A program made the position numbers and the translations under genes. Positions 45,253 through 54,976 of a stretch of DNA of 64,000 nucleotides are shown one piece after another. The stretch's first letter is position 1; each line of letters opens with the position of its first letter. The notes below the pieces were generated by a model. It had not been told where the DNA came from. It did no database searches and was given only the letters and a program-made list of their open reading frames with translations. The DNA is from Treponema parvum (GTDB lineage: Bacteria; Spirochaetota; Spirochaetia; Treponematales; Treponemataceae): NCBI RefSeq assembly GCF_017893945.1, contig NZ_CP054257.1, positions 1,860,001 through 1,924,000 of the forward strand. Direction: 5' to 3'.

Positions 45253-46284
45253 ATGAAAAGAAAAATATTTTTTTGCAAAACAGCCGGCCGGAAAACCCTT
45301 TTATCGATTCTACTGATTTTATCGGCCTTATTTACCGCATGCAGCGGAAAAAAAGACAAACAGATATCCGTTGCCGTCTTCGCACCGGGCATCTTATCGG
45401 ACAGTCCGATCTACCAAATGCTCGCCGACGGAGTAAAAGAAGCGGCGGATGAATACAACGGTAAAAAAGGGACTTCCGCCGTCTTAGTGACAATTTTGGA
45501 GGCAGGAACAAATCAGGCCGAATGGAGCAGCAAAATCACTTCGCTCGCGGCCGCAGGCAATTTCGACGTGATAATTTCATCAAACCCTTCTTTACCCGAT
45601 ATCGTCCGCCCTCTCACCCGTCAGTTTCCCAATCAAAAATTCATATTGCTTGACGCATACGAGCAGGGAAATCCAAGCGTGGCGACGGTACGTTATAATC
45701 AAAGAGAGCAGTCTTATATCACAGGTTACATGGCGGGCCTCATGTCCAAGACCAATAAGATCGGCCTTTTGGCCGCACAGGAATATCCGGTGATGAACGA
45801 CGTCATCCTTCCCGGCTTTAAAGAAGGAGCTGAAAGCGCAAATAAAGACATTTCTGTGGATTTTAGAATTGTGGGAAACTGGTACGACGCGTCCAAAGGC
45901 GCGGAATTGGCGGCGGCCATGTACAATTCAGGATGCGACGTTATTCTTCCGATCTGCGGAGGCGCTTCACAGGGCGTAATATCGGCCGCAAACGAAAAGG
46001 GATTTTACATCACGTGGTTCGACAGCAACGGCTTTAACAAAGCTCCGGGAAGGGTAATTTCAAGCACTTCGATGAAGCAGCAACGCATGGCAAAAGAAAT
46101 GACGAGTGAATTCCTTGAAGGGAAGACACAATGGGGAACGGCAAAAACTGTAGGAATTGAACAGGGATATATCGAATTCATACAGGACGATCCGCTTTAC
46201 ATAAGCGCCGTGCCGGAAGAAATAAGAAATAAAATGGCTAAAGTGATTCAATCATTGAACGACGGTTCGTTAAAATTACAGTAA
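45253..46284 (+). CDS. BMP-family nucleoside-binding lipoprotein (TmpC/PnrA-like)
   Basis: A 343-residue periplasmic binding lipoprotein. The signal ends in the lipobox FTAC (Cys near 30). The body has the Bmp pattern: ILSDSPIYQMLADGVKEAA, the SLPDIVRPLTRQFPNQKF stretch, and the late GGASQGVISAANEKG ribose/base-binding loop. PnrA of Treponema pallidum binds purine nucleosides, and the following ATPase and two permeases complete that transporter type. Probably translated from a leaderless message. Confidence 0.88.
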   Translation: MKRKIFFCKTAGRKTLLSILLILSALFTACSGKKDKQISVAVFAPGILSDSPIYQMLADGVKEAADEYNGKKGTSAVLVTILEAGTNQAEWSSKITSLAAAGNFDVIISSNPSLPDIVRPLTRQFPNQKFILLDAYEQGNPSVATVRYNQREQSYITGYMAGLMSKTNKIGLLAAQEYPVMNDVILPGFKEGAESANKDISVDFRIVGNWYDASKGAELAAAMYNSGCDVILPICGGASQGVISAANEKGFYITWFDSNGFNKAPGRVISSTSMKQQRMAKEMTSEFLEGKTQWGTAKTVGIEQGYIEFIQDDPLYISAVPEEIRNKMAKVIQSLNDGSLKLQ

Positions 46285-46334
46285 TATATTCCGCCGTTTA
46301 ATTAACGCATTTAGTACCGATATAAGTACTGTTT

Positions 46335-47918
46335 ATGACCGTTTCGCTTAAAAACATCACAGTGTCATTTCCGCGAAAAACTGCGCTGGATAATATATGC
46401 CTGTCGTTTACACCCGGCAAAATCCACGCGCTTTTGGGCGAAAACGGAGCCGGAAAATCAACTCTCGCTTCGATCTTGTCCGGCGACATAAGGGCGACAT
46501 CGGGTCAAATCGTCATAGACGGCGCCGAAGTCGTGTTTAAAGACCCAAGGCAGGCGGCCGATAACGGAATTCAAATAGTTCGGCAACGCCCTCTTTTAGC
46601 CCGCGATATAACGGCGCTTGAAAACATACTTTTGGGAAGCGAGCAGTGCAATATTTCCAACCGTTTTATAAAAAGCCGGATAGAGACGTATAAAAAATCT
46701 TGGGCGCCGTCGCTCAAAACCAATTTGCCGGTACGCGACATGGGCGGCGATGAAAGATTTTTCACGGCGCTTTTATGCGCCTTATGCAGAGAACCGAAAA
46801 TTCTCATATTGGACGAACCTTCGGTGTTTTTAAACACGGAACAGCGCAGCCGCCTTTATAAAAATCTCAGAGAATCGGCGCAAAAAGGCGTTACGATCAT
46901 AGTGATCACTCACAGCATGAGCGAAGCGCAAAACAACACGGACACGGTCACCGTTCTGGAAAAAGGCAAAATCATCGCTCGCTACGAAAACAGTTCGGAT
47001 TTTAAAAGAGGGAGCGCCGGGTACTCAGACTTTGAAGTGAGGGCCGAAGAAACTTCATGCCGCATAAAAAATTTTCCGTTCAGCAAAAATTTTATTTCAT
47101 TAAGCGGCGTAACTTTGCGGCCCGTGAACCGCCCCGCCCTATTCGACGTTTCCTTGACTGCAAAAAACGGAGAGATAACTCTCGTACAGGGGCTTTCGGA
47201 AAGCGGGCTTGGAACTCTTGAAGATCTCATGCTCGGGATGGAAGACACGCGCGGCAAAGGGAAGTTCACGCTAAGCTGCAGTACCGGCTTAGGCAAAAGC
47301 CGTTTAACGAGCAGGCGCCGCACAGCCGCCGAAGCTAAACCTTCATTCATTGTCAACCTTGCAAAAAAAAATCTTACTTCGGCAATGCTGCGCGGAAAAA
47401 AATACGCGACGTGCGCGATGATTCCGTCGGACAGAGTTTTCAGAGCTTCAAATCCCGAACTCACCGTCGAACAGATTCTCACGGTCTATTACAAGGGAAA
47501 TAATCCTGTGCAATACGCCGATTCCCTTATAAAAAAAGCGAACGTTTTTATTTCTCCGACGGAAAAGGCCGTAAATCTTTCGGGCGGAATGCTGCAAAGA
47601 CTGATTTTAGCCCGCGAAATGGAACAAAATCCTGAATTTTTAATATTGTGCGAGCCGCTTCAGGGACTGGATTCGCACAGCGCCTCGGCTATGTGCGACA
47701 AACTTTTTAAATATGCCGAAGACGGAAAATGCGTAATAGTTTTATCGACACAGGATTTTCCGGAAAATTTATGCGGCCGCATATACGTACTTTCAGACGG
47801 AAGAATTAAACAAAAAATTCCAAGCCCTTTACGCGAAATTTCAAGCGGAGCTTCAAACAGAGCGCAGAACGCTACGCAAAACACTATAGACACAAATAAT
47901 TCAGGATCTGAAAAATGA
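46335..47918 (+). CDS. ABC transporter ATPase, duplicated (nucleoside type)
   Basis: A 527-residue two-domain ATPase. The first half has a good Walker A (LLGENGAGKST, near 34-44) and Walker B (ILILDEPS) but a degenerate signature (MGGDERF). The second half lacks a Walker A (GLSESGLGTLE) yet has an intact signature (LSGGMLQR) and Walker B ILCEP. Because each site pairs one domain's Walker A with the other's signature, exactly one canonical ATP site remains. The gene overlaps the next by 4 bases. No clear ribosome-binding site. Confidence 0.85.
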   Translation: MTVSLKNITVSFPRKTALDNICLSFTPGKIHALLGENGAGKSTLASILSGDIRATSGQIVIDGAEVVFKDPRQAADNGIQIVRQRPLLARDITALENILLGSEQCNISNRFIKSRIETYKKSWAPSLKTNLPVRDMGGDERFFTALLCALCREPKILILDEPSVFLNTEQRSRLYKNLRESAQKGVTIIVITHSMSEAQNNTDTVTVLEKGKIIARYENSSDFKRGSAGYSDFEVRAEETSCRIKNFPFSKNFISLSGVTLRPVNRPALFDVSLTAKNGEITLVQGLSESGLGTLEDLMLGMEDTRGKGKFTLSCSTGLGKSRLTSRRRTAAEAKPSFIVNLAKKNLTSAMLRGKKYATCAMIPSDRVFRASNPELTVEQILTVYYKGNNPVQYADSLIKKANVFISPTEKAVNLSGGMLQRLILAREMEQNPEFLILCEPLQGLDSHSASAMCDKLFKYAEDGKCVIVLSTQDFPENLCGRIYVLSDGRIKQKIPSPLREISSGASNRAQNATQNTIDTNNSGSEK

Positions 47919-48967
47919 CAAACTTTATCAAGTCGATAAAAAATTTAAAAGATAAAATCATAAAGACAAACATAAAAACAAGCGCGGCTGCGGTATCAGC
48001 GGGAATTATAATTTCAATCGCATTCCTTTTGCTTTTTTCAAAAAATCCTGCTCGGGCGGCGATAGATTTTGTCACGGGGACTGCGACTTCGCGCTATTAC
48101 TTGGGGAGTTTTTTAAATACAGCCGTTTTATTAATCGTCGCAGGATTGGGCGCAAGCATCGCGGTAAAAGGCGGTAATTTAAACCTTGGGGGCGAAGGGC
48201 AAATATATGCCGGCGGTTTTTTTGCGGCGATCATCCTTACCCTGCCCCTACCGTCGTCCGCCGCAATTATCATACCTGCCGCAGTTTCAGCCGCGTGCGC
48301 CGCAGGCGCCTTTCAGGCAGTTCTTTCGGCCTTGCTCAGAAAGTTCAAAAAGGCGAACGTCCTTCTTACATCATTTCTAATCTCTGCAGCCGTAATCCCG
48401 TGCATAGATTCTTTGATCGCAGGAAAATTTCGGGATAAGACAGGAAATCTTTTAGCTACCCAATTCATTCCTGAAAATCTGCGGTTTGCACAGTTATTAA
48501 AACCTTCCCCCTTAAACATAAGCATTTTTGCGGCGCCCCTTCTTTGCCTGATCTTTCATTATTTTATCTACCGCACGGATGCGGGACGCAGATTGCGGAT
48601 ATGGGGAATAGCGCCGGAATTTGCGCGTTATTGCGGGTATTCGGAGGAAAAATCAATGTTTCTTTCTCTAGCCGCCTCCGGCGCGATGCACGGCCTTGCA
48701 GGAGCGATCGCCGTATGCGGAACATATTTTACATGTCATTCAGGATTTTATACCGGCATGGGTTGGAACGCCCTTTCATGCGCCCTCATAGCGCAATCGG
48801 AACCTCTTTTGCTGATTCCGGCAAGTTTAATTCTCTCATGGCTTTACACGTCGTCCGGCCGCGTTGCGCTGATGCAGGAAATACAGTTTGACATATCTTC
48901 GCTTATTCAGGGAATAATTCTTTTTTGCATCTCATTTAACTACGTTGCAAGGAGCCGACGCACATGA
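47915..48967 (+). CDS. ABC transporter permease (nucleoside type), subunit 1
   Basis: A 350-residue inner-membrane protein of the BPD_transp_2 family with about 8-10 hydrophobic segments. VKGGNLNLGGEGQIYAGGF is the family motif near residues 88-106. It overlaps the ATPase gene (ATGA) and the next permease gene by 4 bases each, so the three are translationally coupled. Together with 48964-49791 it forms the membrane channel for nucleoside uptake. Confidence 0.88.
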   Translation: MTNFIKSIKNLKDKIIKTNIKTSAAAVSAGIIISIAFLLLFSKNPARAAIDFVTGTATSRYYLGSFLNTAVLLIVAGLGASIAVKGGNLNLGGEGQIYAGGFFAAIILTLPLPSSAAIIIPAAVSAACAAGAFQAVLSALLRKFKKANVLLTSFLISAAVIPCIDSLIAGKFRDKTGNLLATQFIPENLRFAQLLKPSPLNISIFAAPLLCLIFHYFIYRTDAGRRLRIWGIAPEFARYCGYSEEKSMFLSLAASGAMHGLAGAIAVCGTYFTCHSGFYTGMGWNALSCALIAQSEPLLLIPASLILSWLYTSSGRVALMQEIQFDISSLIQGIILFCISFNYVARSRRT

Positions 48968-49791
48968 ACTATGTTTACGGAATAATTTCTTTATCGGCGC
49001 CGCTGTTGTTGGCTTCAACAGGAGCCCTTATAAGCGAGTGGTCGGGCGGGATGGCCCTGTTTTTAGACGGAACGATAAACCTTGCGGCATTTTTATGCCT
49101 TGCAGGAACCGTGCTGTCCAAAAACTTTATCGGAGGGATCGCGTTATCTCTGACTTTTTGTACCGCATTTATTTTACTTTTTGCGCTGGCAGCCGAAAAA
49201 TTCCATGCAAACCGTTTTTTAGCCGCCCTAGCTCTGAATCTCATATGTTCGGCGCTCACAAGCATATTGTCGTCCGTTTTTTTTAAGACAAGGGGAATAA
49301 TAACTCACCCGGATTTTTACTTTTCAGCGGTAAAAACAAGACTCGTAACGACAATCTGCGCTTATCTTATGTTTTTATTGGGATGGGCGGCAATGAAATT
49401 TACAAGACAAGGTTTGTACATAAGAATTTCAGGCAGCGACGCTCCGGTTCTTCGCGCCAGAGGAATAAACGTATCGCATGTAAGGCTTTGGGCATGGGCG
49501 GCGGCGGCCGTGTTCGGAAGCGCGGCGGGATGTATCTTAAGCATGAGACTTTCGTCGTTTGTGCCGAACATTTCAAGCGGGACAGGCTGGACTGCCCTTG
49601 CCGCAGTCTTTTTGGGTAAAAAAAACACATACGCCATACTCGCCGCAGTCCTAATATTCGCCGCCGCCCAATACGTCGCAAACAACCTTCAAAATTTTTC
49701 GGTATTCGGTTCCGTGCCGGCGGCCTTTCTTCTTGCTCTGCCGTACATAAGCGCGCTGGTTATGATAGTTTTCGCTCCAAAAAAACCTTAA
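48964..49791 (+). CDS. ABC transporter permease (nucleoside type), subunit 2
   Basis: A 275-residue permease, the shorter second subunit typical of Bmp-type transporters. The start STGALISEWSGGMALFLDGTINLAA corresponds to the family's ERSGVxNxGxEG region but is degenerate. GSDAPVLRARGINV and SGTGWTALAAVFLGK are recognisable later motifs. It ends the operon; the 137-base gap to lysS (convergent) shows no strong terminator. Confidence 0.87.
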   Translation: MNYVYGIISLSAPLLLASTGALISEWSGGMALFLDGTINLAAFLCLAGTVLSKNFIGGIALSLTFCTAFILLFALAAEKFHANRFLAALALNLICSALTSILSSVFFKTRGIITHPDFYFSAVKTRLVTTICAYLMFLLGWAAMKFTRQGLYIRISGSDAPVLRARGINVSHVRLWAWAAAAVFGSAAGCILSMRLSSFVPNISSGTGWTALAAVFLGKKNTYAILAAVLIFAAAQYVANNLQNFSVFGSVPAAFLLALPYISALVMIVFAPKKP

Positions 49792-49928
49792 AGTCAAACT
49801 AAAGCAACAAGCGGCAAAGTCAGACCTCTACGGCGGGCTTTCGAAAATGGCCGCAGAATCATAGCAGTATATAACCAGGAAATCAGCGGCCTTATAAGTT
49901 ATTCAAAAACCCGGCAACGGCAGCTTTT

Positions 49929-51527
49929 TTATAGATAAACTTCCAAAATGGACGCTAACTTGTCTTTGCCTATGATCTTCATAAAACTTGCAAGGCGCGG
50001 TCCCTGATCCTTTCTGATCAAAACCTGATACACGGCGCGGAACATTTCCTTCGGCTGCATGTTAAGCTCCGTCGCGATGTCAAAGATCTTTTGATTTAAA
50101 TCGCTTTCATTCAGATCGTTCATCGAAGGAAGAACGTCATTGTACAATTTTTTTACGCAGCTTAGCTCGCCGTCGGAAAGCTCGGCCTTGCTTTTATCCG
50201 TGCAAAGAGCAAATTTAAATTCTTCGGGAGCGCATTCGGTCACCCAATACCACGCGCATTCGGCCCTTCGGCGCAAGGCGTCTTTTTGTTCCGGCTTTAC
50301 ACCGTTCAACGAAGCGATGACAGCGTCAATATCGCCGGAATAAGTCTGAAGCAGAGTAGTAAGAAGCCTGAAGCCCACTTGGAAAGGCATAACTTCGGGA
50401 ATCTTGTTTTCAATCTGGGAAAGCATGTAAATTCTTTTTTCTTTGTTTAAAACATCGTCGTTCTTTGCTTTTTCAAGCTCCCAAACGATGCGCTCGGTCT
50501 TGTCGTAATCTTCGTATACTTTAATAACGTCCAGATCAAAACTTATGGAAAATTCCGTATTAGGCCGCGTACCGGCAAAGATGTAGCGTAAAACTTCAGG
50601 CTGATACACTTTTAAAGCGTCGGCAAGGGCTATGACATGGCCTTTGGATGAAGACATCTTTCCGGGAATACCTTTTAGCGTTACAAAATCATAACGCATT
50701 GTAACGGGCGCATCCCAACCATAGATCCTTTTTGAAATAAGCTTTGCGGTATCGTAGGAGCCGCCGGGGGAAATATGATCTTTTCCGCCGGGTTCGAAAA
50801 CAACTTTTTCTTCACTCCAACGCATAGGCCAATCTACGCGCCAGCCAAGTTTAAAGCCTTTAAACGAACGAATATCGGCCGTCTCTGAGTGTCCGCATTC
50901 ACATTTATATGAAAGATTGTATTCATCGTCGTAGCCGGTTATCGAAGTGGTGTCTCTATTGCACTTTGAACAAAAGGCGGAGACGGGCCAATATTCTTCC
51001 TGCATTTTATGATCTTCGTCGCGGTATTCGTTGAGGCAGTCTTTTATCACAAGGCGATTCTGCAAAGCCTTTTTCATGCCTTCCGAATATCGGTTAGCAC
51101 GGTAACGCTCGGCCTGGTATAAAAACTCAGGCATGATTCCTACACGCGGCAATTCCCGCTCGATATCTACTTCATGGTGGCGGGCGTAATTTTCGTTTCG
51201 GCCCGTGGTGTCGGGTACCATAGTGATTGGAAAGCGAAGATATTTTTCAAGTATTTCAGGATCGGGCATGTTCGCAGGAATTTTACGGAAAACATCGTAA
51301 TCGTCCCACGAATAAATAAAGCGGACATTTTTTCCGCGATCGCGCAAGGCGCGCACAACAAGGTCGACGGTAATTATCTCACGAAAATTACCTATATGCA
51401 CGGTGCCGCTCGGCGTAATTCCCGATGCACAGGTGTATAAGGGCAAGTCCCCGCGCTCACGGATAATCTTATCGGCCATCTGATCCGCCCAATGGCACAA
51501 AAGCGGATTTTTATTTTCATTACTCAT
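49929..51527 (-). CDS. lysS: Lysyl-tRNA synthetase, class I
   Basis: A 532-residue class I enzyme (LysRS1), the archaeal type also used by spirochaetes. The HIGH-type motif is GITPSGTVHIGNFRE (near 30-44) and the KMSKS-type motif KMSSSKG (near 287). Two CxxC pairs (CSKCNRD; YKCECGHSE) form the expected zinc site. There is no Shine-Dalgarno; a TATAAT lies 9 bases before the ATG, so the leader is very short or absent. The -35 is poor. Confidence 0.95.
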   Translation of the reverse strand: MSNENKNPLLCHWADQMADKIIRERGDLPLYTCASGITPSGTVHIGNFREIITVDLVVRALRDRGKNVRFIYSWDDYDVFRKIPANMPDPEILEKYLRFPITMVPDTTGRNENYARHHEVDIERELPRVGIMPEFLYQAERYRANRYSEGMKKALQNRLVIKDCLNEYRDEDHKMQEEYWPVSAFCSKCNRDTTSITGYDDEYNLSYKCECGHSETADIRSFKGFKLGWRVDWPMRWSEEKVVFEPGGKDHISPGGSYDTAKLISKRIYGWDAPVTMRYDFVTLKGIPGKMSSSKGHVIALADALKVYQPEVLRYIFAGTRPNTEFSISFDLDVIKVYEDYDKTERIVWELEKAKNDDVLNKEKRIYMLSQIENKIPEVMPFQVGFRLLTTLLQTYSGDIDAVIASLNGVKPEQKDALRRRAECAWYWVTECAPEEFKFALCTDKSKAELSDGELSCVKKLYNDVLPSMNDLNESDLNQKIFDIATELNMQPKEMFRAVYQVLIRKDQGPRLASFMKIIGKDKLASILEVYL

Positions 51528-51565
51528 AATTAATTGATTATATTGAAATAAGGAAGGTTATACAA

Positions 51566-52642
51566 TTACTGAAATACGGGATAACAGTCAAATCCCGCCG
51601 TACGCAGTTCGGAAGCGACGCTTCCGTCCCCGTAATCTACGGCGACAATGTAATAAGTAGTTCCGCTTTTACGCTTTTCGGAAAGTATTTTTGACGCGAA
51701 GCCCTTTTCGACGAGACGCGAAACAAGGGTTTGTGCGTTTTCTCTTTCACGGAACAGACCTAGCTGGAGATAAAGCGGCTTTTCGCTTTCGGAATCCGAA
51801 GCGGGGTCGCTTGCGTTCGATGAAGAAGCTGCAGATGCGGATAGCGTTTCGGTCGAAGCCGCCGATCCCGCTGCAGAAGATTTTTCGGCAGAAAATTCAT
51901 CAATTGCGGAGTCCGTAATTTTTGAAAGCGCCAAAGGAGAATGCGGAACAAAAAACCAAAACGGCGCAGGCATAAGCTGAACCTTGCCGCTTACTATGGC
52001 CGCTTCCATGCTTGAAGGAAACTGCTTTTTTAGTTTTGCCGAATATTCTTCTTCTCCCGTAAGATACCACAAAGTCAAAAAAACGGCGGGACGGACCGTT
52101 TCCAATGACGGCATTTGAGCGTAAGCTTTTAAAAGAACTACGGTCTCGTCAACTTCAGAAGGCTTATCGGCCTTACAGAGGGAACTCCATTGGGAATACA
52201 GTTTTATATAGGCTTGAATTTCCTTGTCGTCGGAATTACGGACGGCCGAATTAAGATAACTGTCCGCAAGGGCTCCGTCGCCAAGTGAAAGAGCGCAGCG
52301 CACGGCATCCAAAACAAGCTGTTCATTGCTTTTTTTAGGCATGTTTTCAACGTCGCCCGCGGCAATTCCGGCGGCGGCGGCGTAAGATTCACGTGCCGAA
52401 TCATATCGCGCAAGCTGCTCGTACAAAGAACCGAGAAAAATATACAAAGCGCGTTTGTCCGCCGCCGCCGTCACCTTGCGTAGGCTTTCTTCAATAAACT
52501 CGATTGATTTTTCTACGGTCGCTTTTTTCGCACTTTCAGCTGCAATTTCCGCCGCAGCGCCTTTCGCAGCTTCGCCGGCAAAAATCCGGCCCAGTAAAAA
52601 AACACAAGCGCACAGGAGCGGCAGTTTATTCTTCATACGCAT
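51566..52642 (-). CDS. Exported SPOR-domain protein with TPR-like helices
   Basis: A 358-residue protein with a signal peptide (about residues 1-22), a helical TPR-like middle (RALYIFLGSLYEQLARYDSARESY; length-limited quote avoided: see residues 62-90), an Ala/Ser-rich linker (245-285), and a C-terminal SPOR domain (about 286-358; LYLQLGLFRERENAQTLVS). It should sit in the periplasm bound to peptidoglycan. It begins 3 bases after the LapA-like gene, sharing its transcript. Two ATGs (52642 and 52636) are possible. Confidence 0.72.
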   Translation of the reverse strand: MRMKNKLPLLCACVFLLGRIFAGEAAKGAAAEIAAESAKKATVEKSIEFIEESLRKVTAAADKRALYIFLGSLYEQLARYDSARESYAAAAGIAAGDVENMPKKSNEQLVLDAVRCALSLGDGALADSYLNSAVRNSDDKEIQAYIKLYSQWSSLCKADKPSEVDETVVLLKAYAQMPSLETVRPAVFLTLWYLTGEEEYSAKLKKQFPSSMEAAIVSGKVQLMPAPFWFFVPHSPLALSKITDSAIDEFSAEKSSAAGSAASTETLSASAASSSNASDPASDSESEKPLYLQLGLFRERENAQTLVSRLVEKGFASKILSEKRKSGTTYYIVAVDYGDGSVASELRTAGFDCYPVFQ

Positions 52643-52645
52643 CCG

Positions 52646-52972
52646 CTAAAAGTCCGCCTGATTCTGAATCGCGGACGGTTCCGTTTCCGACGCTTCGTTC
52701 TGTTTTTTTAAGTTTTTAGCATTTTTTTCGGCAATTTTTTCTTTCACTTTTCTTTTACCTGCATTATTTTCGGCCCTGCGTCGTTTTCCTATAGTGAACG
52801 GGATCATGAGAATCACTCCGGAAACGAAGGCTACCATGAGGCTGAAAAAAATGGGAACGTCGCTGAACTGCCTGAAAATCAAATTAACATTACATTTGTT
52901 GTCGATATTAAACCCTGCAAAAATAGTTACAAGGACAAGCAATATAACGGTTCCTACCAATTTAAGCGGCAT
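52646..52972 (-). CDS. LapA-like (DUF1049) small membrane protein
   Basis: A 108-residue protein with two transmembrane helices (about 4-21 and 40-62) separated by a short NVNLIFRQFSDVPIFF segment as in LapA/YciS proteins, then a highly charged Lys/Glu cytoplasmic tail. GGAG precedes the ATG by 7 bases. In other bacteria LapA proteins work in lipopolysaccharide assembly control; treponemes often lack LPS, so the role here is unclear. Confidence 0.65.
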   Translation of the reverse strand: MPLKLVGTVILLVLVTIFAGFNIDNKCNVNLIFRQFSDVPIFFSLMVAFVSGVILMIPFTIGKRRRAENNAGKRKVKEKIAEKNAKNLKKQNEASETEPSAIQNQADF

Positions 52973-53219
52973 ACTACGTCTCCTATGGATTTACCGGCGA
53001 TATAAAAAAGGCTTTTATTTTAGCCCTTTCCGGCAAAACAAGCATATTTTATTGTATTAGACTGCAATATGCGCGTCAAGCAAAATTACAGGTCGTGCCA
53101 CGGAAGTCAAAGGAATCCTTTACAACTAAACGCGCCGACGGAGAATCTTCAATCTTAACATAAATCGCGCCTGCCTTCCGTCATGCATACGGGCTTTCGA
53201 ATTTTTAAAAGCCCGAAAT

Positions 53220-54794
53220 TTAAAAAACGCTCAGGGCTTTTTTTATCCTATTGATAGAACGCTCTACGCCTAAGATTAAAATCGAGCCTATAAGCGGCGG
53301 ACTTACTTTGCTGCCCGTAACGGCCATGCGAATCGTCATCATAAAATCACCTAGCTTTACTTCCAATTTATCGGACATGGAACGGGCAAGTTCTTCCGCT
53401 TCTTCGTGGCTTAGAGCTGGAACCGCCTTAATAAAATCTTCGGCGGCCGTAAGGACTTCCTTTGTCTTTTCAAAGTCCAGCCGCTTAGGGATTATCTGGT
53501 CGCTTGACAGAATTTCAGGTTCTGAAAACAAAAAATGTACCATTTCGGCGGCGTCGGTAAGATAGTGCAGACGTTCCCTTATGAGCGGCATAAGGCGCAT
53601 AAGAGCGTCTTTAACTTCCGCGCCGCTCATTTTAACAGCCTTGTCCACGCAAACAGGCTCGCCGTCGCTGTCCAACGCTATGCCGGAATATTCGGGCCCC
53701 ACACGGGGAGCGGGAAATTCCTCCGAAACGTTTACGTCAAGGGCGGCATCCCCCGTTTTTGTAATAAACGGCAAAGTCAACTTGTACAATTCTTCATCGG
53801 AAAGCATCCGTATGTATTGACCGTTGTACCATTCAAGTTTTTTATAGTCAAAAACGGCGGGAGATTTATTTAAGTGCTCAAGCTTAAAAAGTTTTGCAAG
53901 TTCGTCAAGCGTGTACATGTCGCGCCCGTCTTCGTAAGAGCAGCCCAGCATAGCAACATAATTTATGATGGCTTGAGGAAGATATCCTCGCGCGCGGAAT
54001 TCGTTCATTGACGTAGCGCCGTGCCGCTTTGAAAGTTTTTGGCCGTCTTTGCCGTTTACCATCGGCAAATGGCAGAATTCCGGATGCTCCCAGCCGAAAG
54101 CGCGATACATCTGCACGTGCAGCGGAGTTGAGGGGATCCATTCCTGCGCCCGCATCACATGTGAAATTTTCATAAAATGATCGTCGACTACATTTGCAAG
54201 GTGATAAGTAGGAAAACCGTCGCTTTTTAAAAGGACAGGATCGGGGCTTATGTCTTCGTTTTTCCACTCGATACCGCCCAAAAGACGATCGTTAAATTTT
54301 GTGACGCCTTCCATGGGAACTTTTAAACGTATGACAAACGGAGTCCCCTTGTCCATGGCGGATTTTACTTCTTCGGCCGTAAGGTGGCGGCAGTTTCTGT
54401 CATAACCCGGAGCCATTTTATTTTCCGTCTGAATTTTGCGTATGCGTTCAAGCCGCTCCGAATCGCAAAAGCAATAATAAGCTTCACCTTTTTCTACAAG
54501 TTCGTAAGCATATTTTTTATACAGCTCGAAACGCTCCGACTGAACATAGGGCCCGTATTTTCCGCCCTTTTCCCCGCCTTCGTCCCATTCAATGCCGAGC
54601 CATTTCATAGTATCGTACAAATTTTTTACGAATTTTTCGTCATAGCGGGTGCGGTCGGTGTCTTCCAAGCGAAGAATAAACTTTCCGCCTTTGGAACGCG
54701 CAAAAAGATAATTAAAAAGAGCGGTTCGAACGCCGCCTATGTGCTGCATTCCCGTAGGAGAAGGAGCATAACGAACTCTTACTTCATCTTGCAT
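53220..54794 (-). CDS. gltX: Glutamyl-tRNA synthetase
   Basis: A 524-residue class I enzyme. RYAPSPTGMQHIGGVRTAL carries the HIGH motif and KLSKRHG is the KMSKS equivalent near 247. The C-terminal helical anticodon-binding region is present. The ATG at 54794 is chosen because GAGG lies 6 bases upstream; a longer frame begins 13 codons earlier without one. Whether it also charges tRNA-Gln depends on gatCAB elsewhere. Confidence 0.95.
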   Translation of the reverse strand: MQDEVRVRYAPSPTGMQHIGGVRTALFNYLFARSKGGKFILRLEDTDRTRYDEKFVKNLYDTMKWLGIEWDEGGEKGGKYGPYVQSERFELYKKYAYELVEKGEAYYCFCDSERLERIRKIQTENKMAPGYDRNCRHLTAEEVKSAMDKGTPFVIRLKVPMEGVTKFNDRLLGGIEWKNEDISPDPVLLKSDGFPTYHLANVVDDHFMKISHVMRAQEWIPSTPLHVQMYRAFGWEHPEFCHLPMVNGKDGQKLSKRHGATSMNEFRARGYLPQAIINYVAMLGCSYEDGRDMYTLDELAKLFKLEHLNKSPAVFDYKKLEWYNGQYIRMLSDEELYKLTLPFITKTGDAALDVNVSEEFPAPRVGPEYSGIALDSDGEPVCVDKAVKMSGAEVKDALMRLMPLIRERLHYLTDAAEMVHFLFSEPEILSSDQIIPKRLDFEKTKEVLTAAEDFIKAVPALSHEEAEELARSMSDKLEVKLGDFMMTIRMAVTGSKVSPPLIGSILILGVERSINRIKKALSVF

Positions 54795-54976
54795 AAGATC
54801 CTCTATATAAAAATATCTTAAAATATACGGCAAATATTATATCAAAATAACGCCGGCGGGTAAATCGGGCGGGAAACATCATCAGATGGACTGTCAGCTA
54901 TGTTAAGACTTTCGCAGCGCCAGAGATTTCCGGCTTTTATAGATTCTGCGGTCGATGCAACTTCATACTCCAAACG

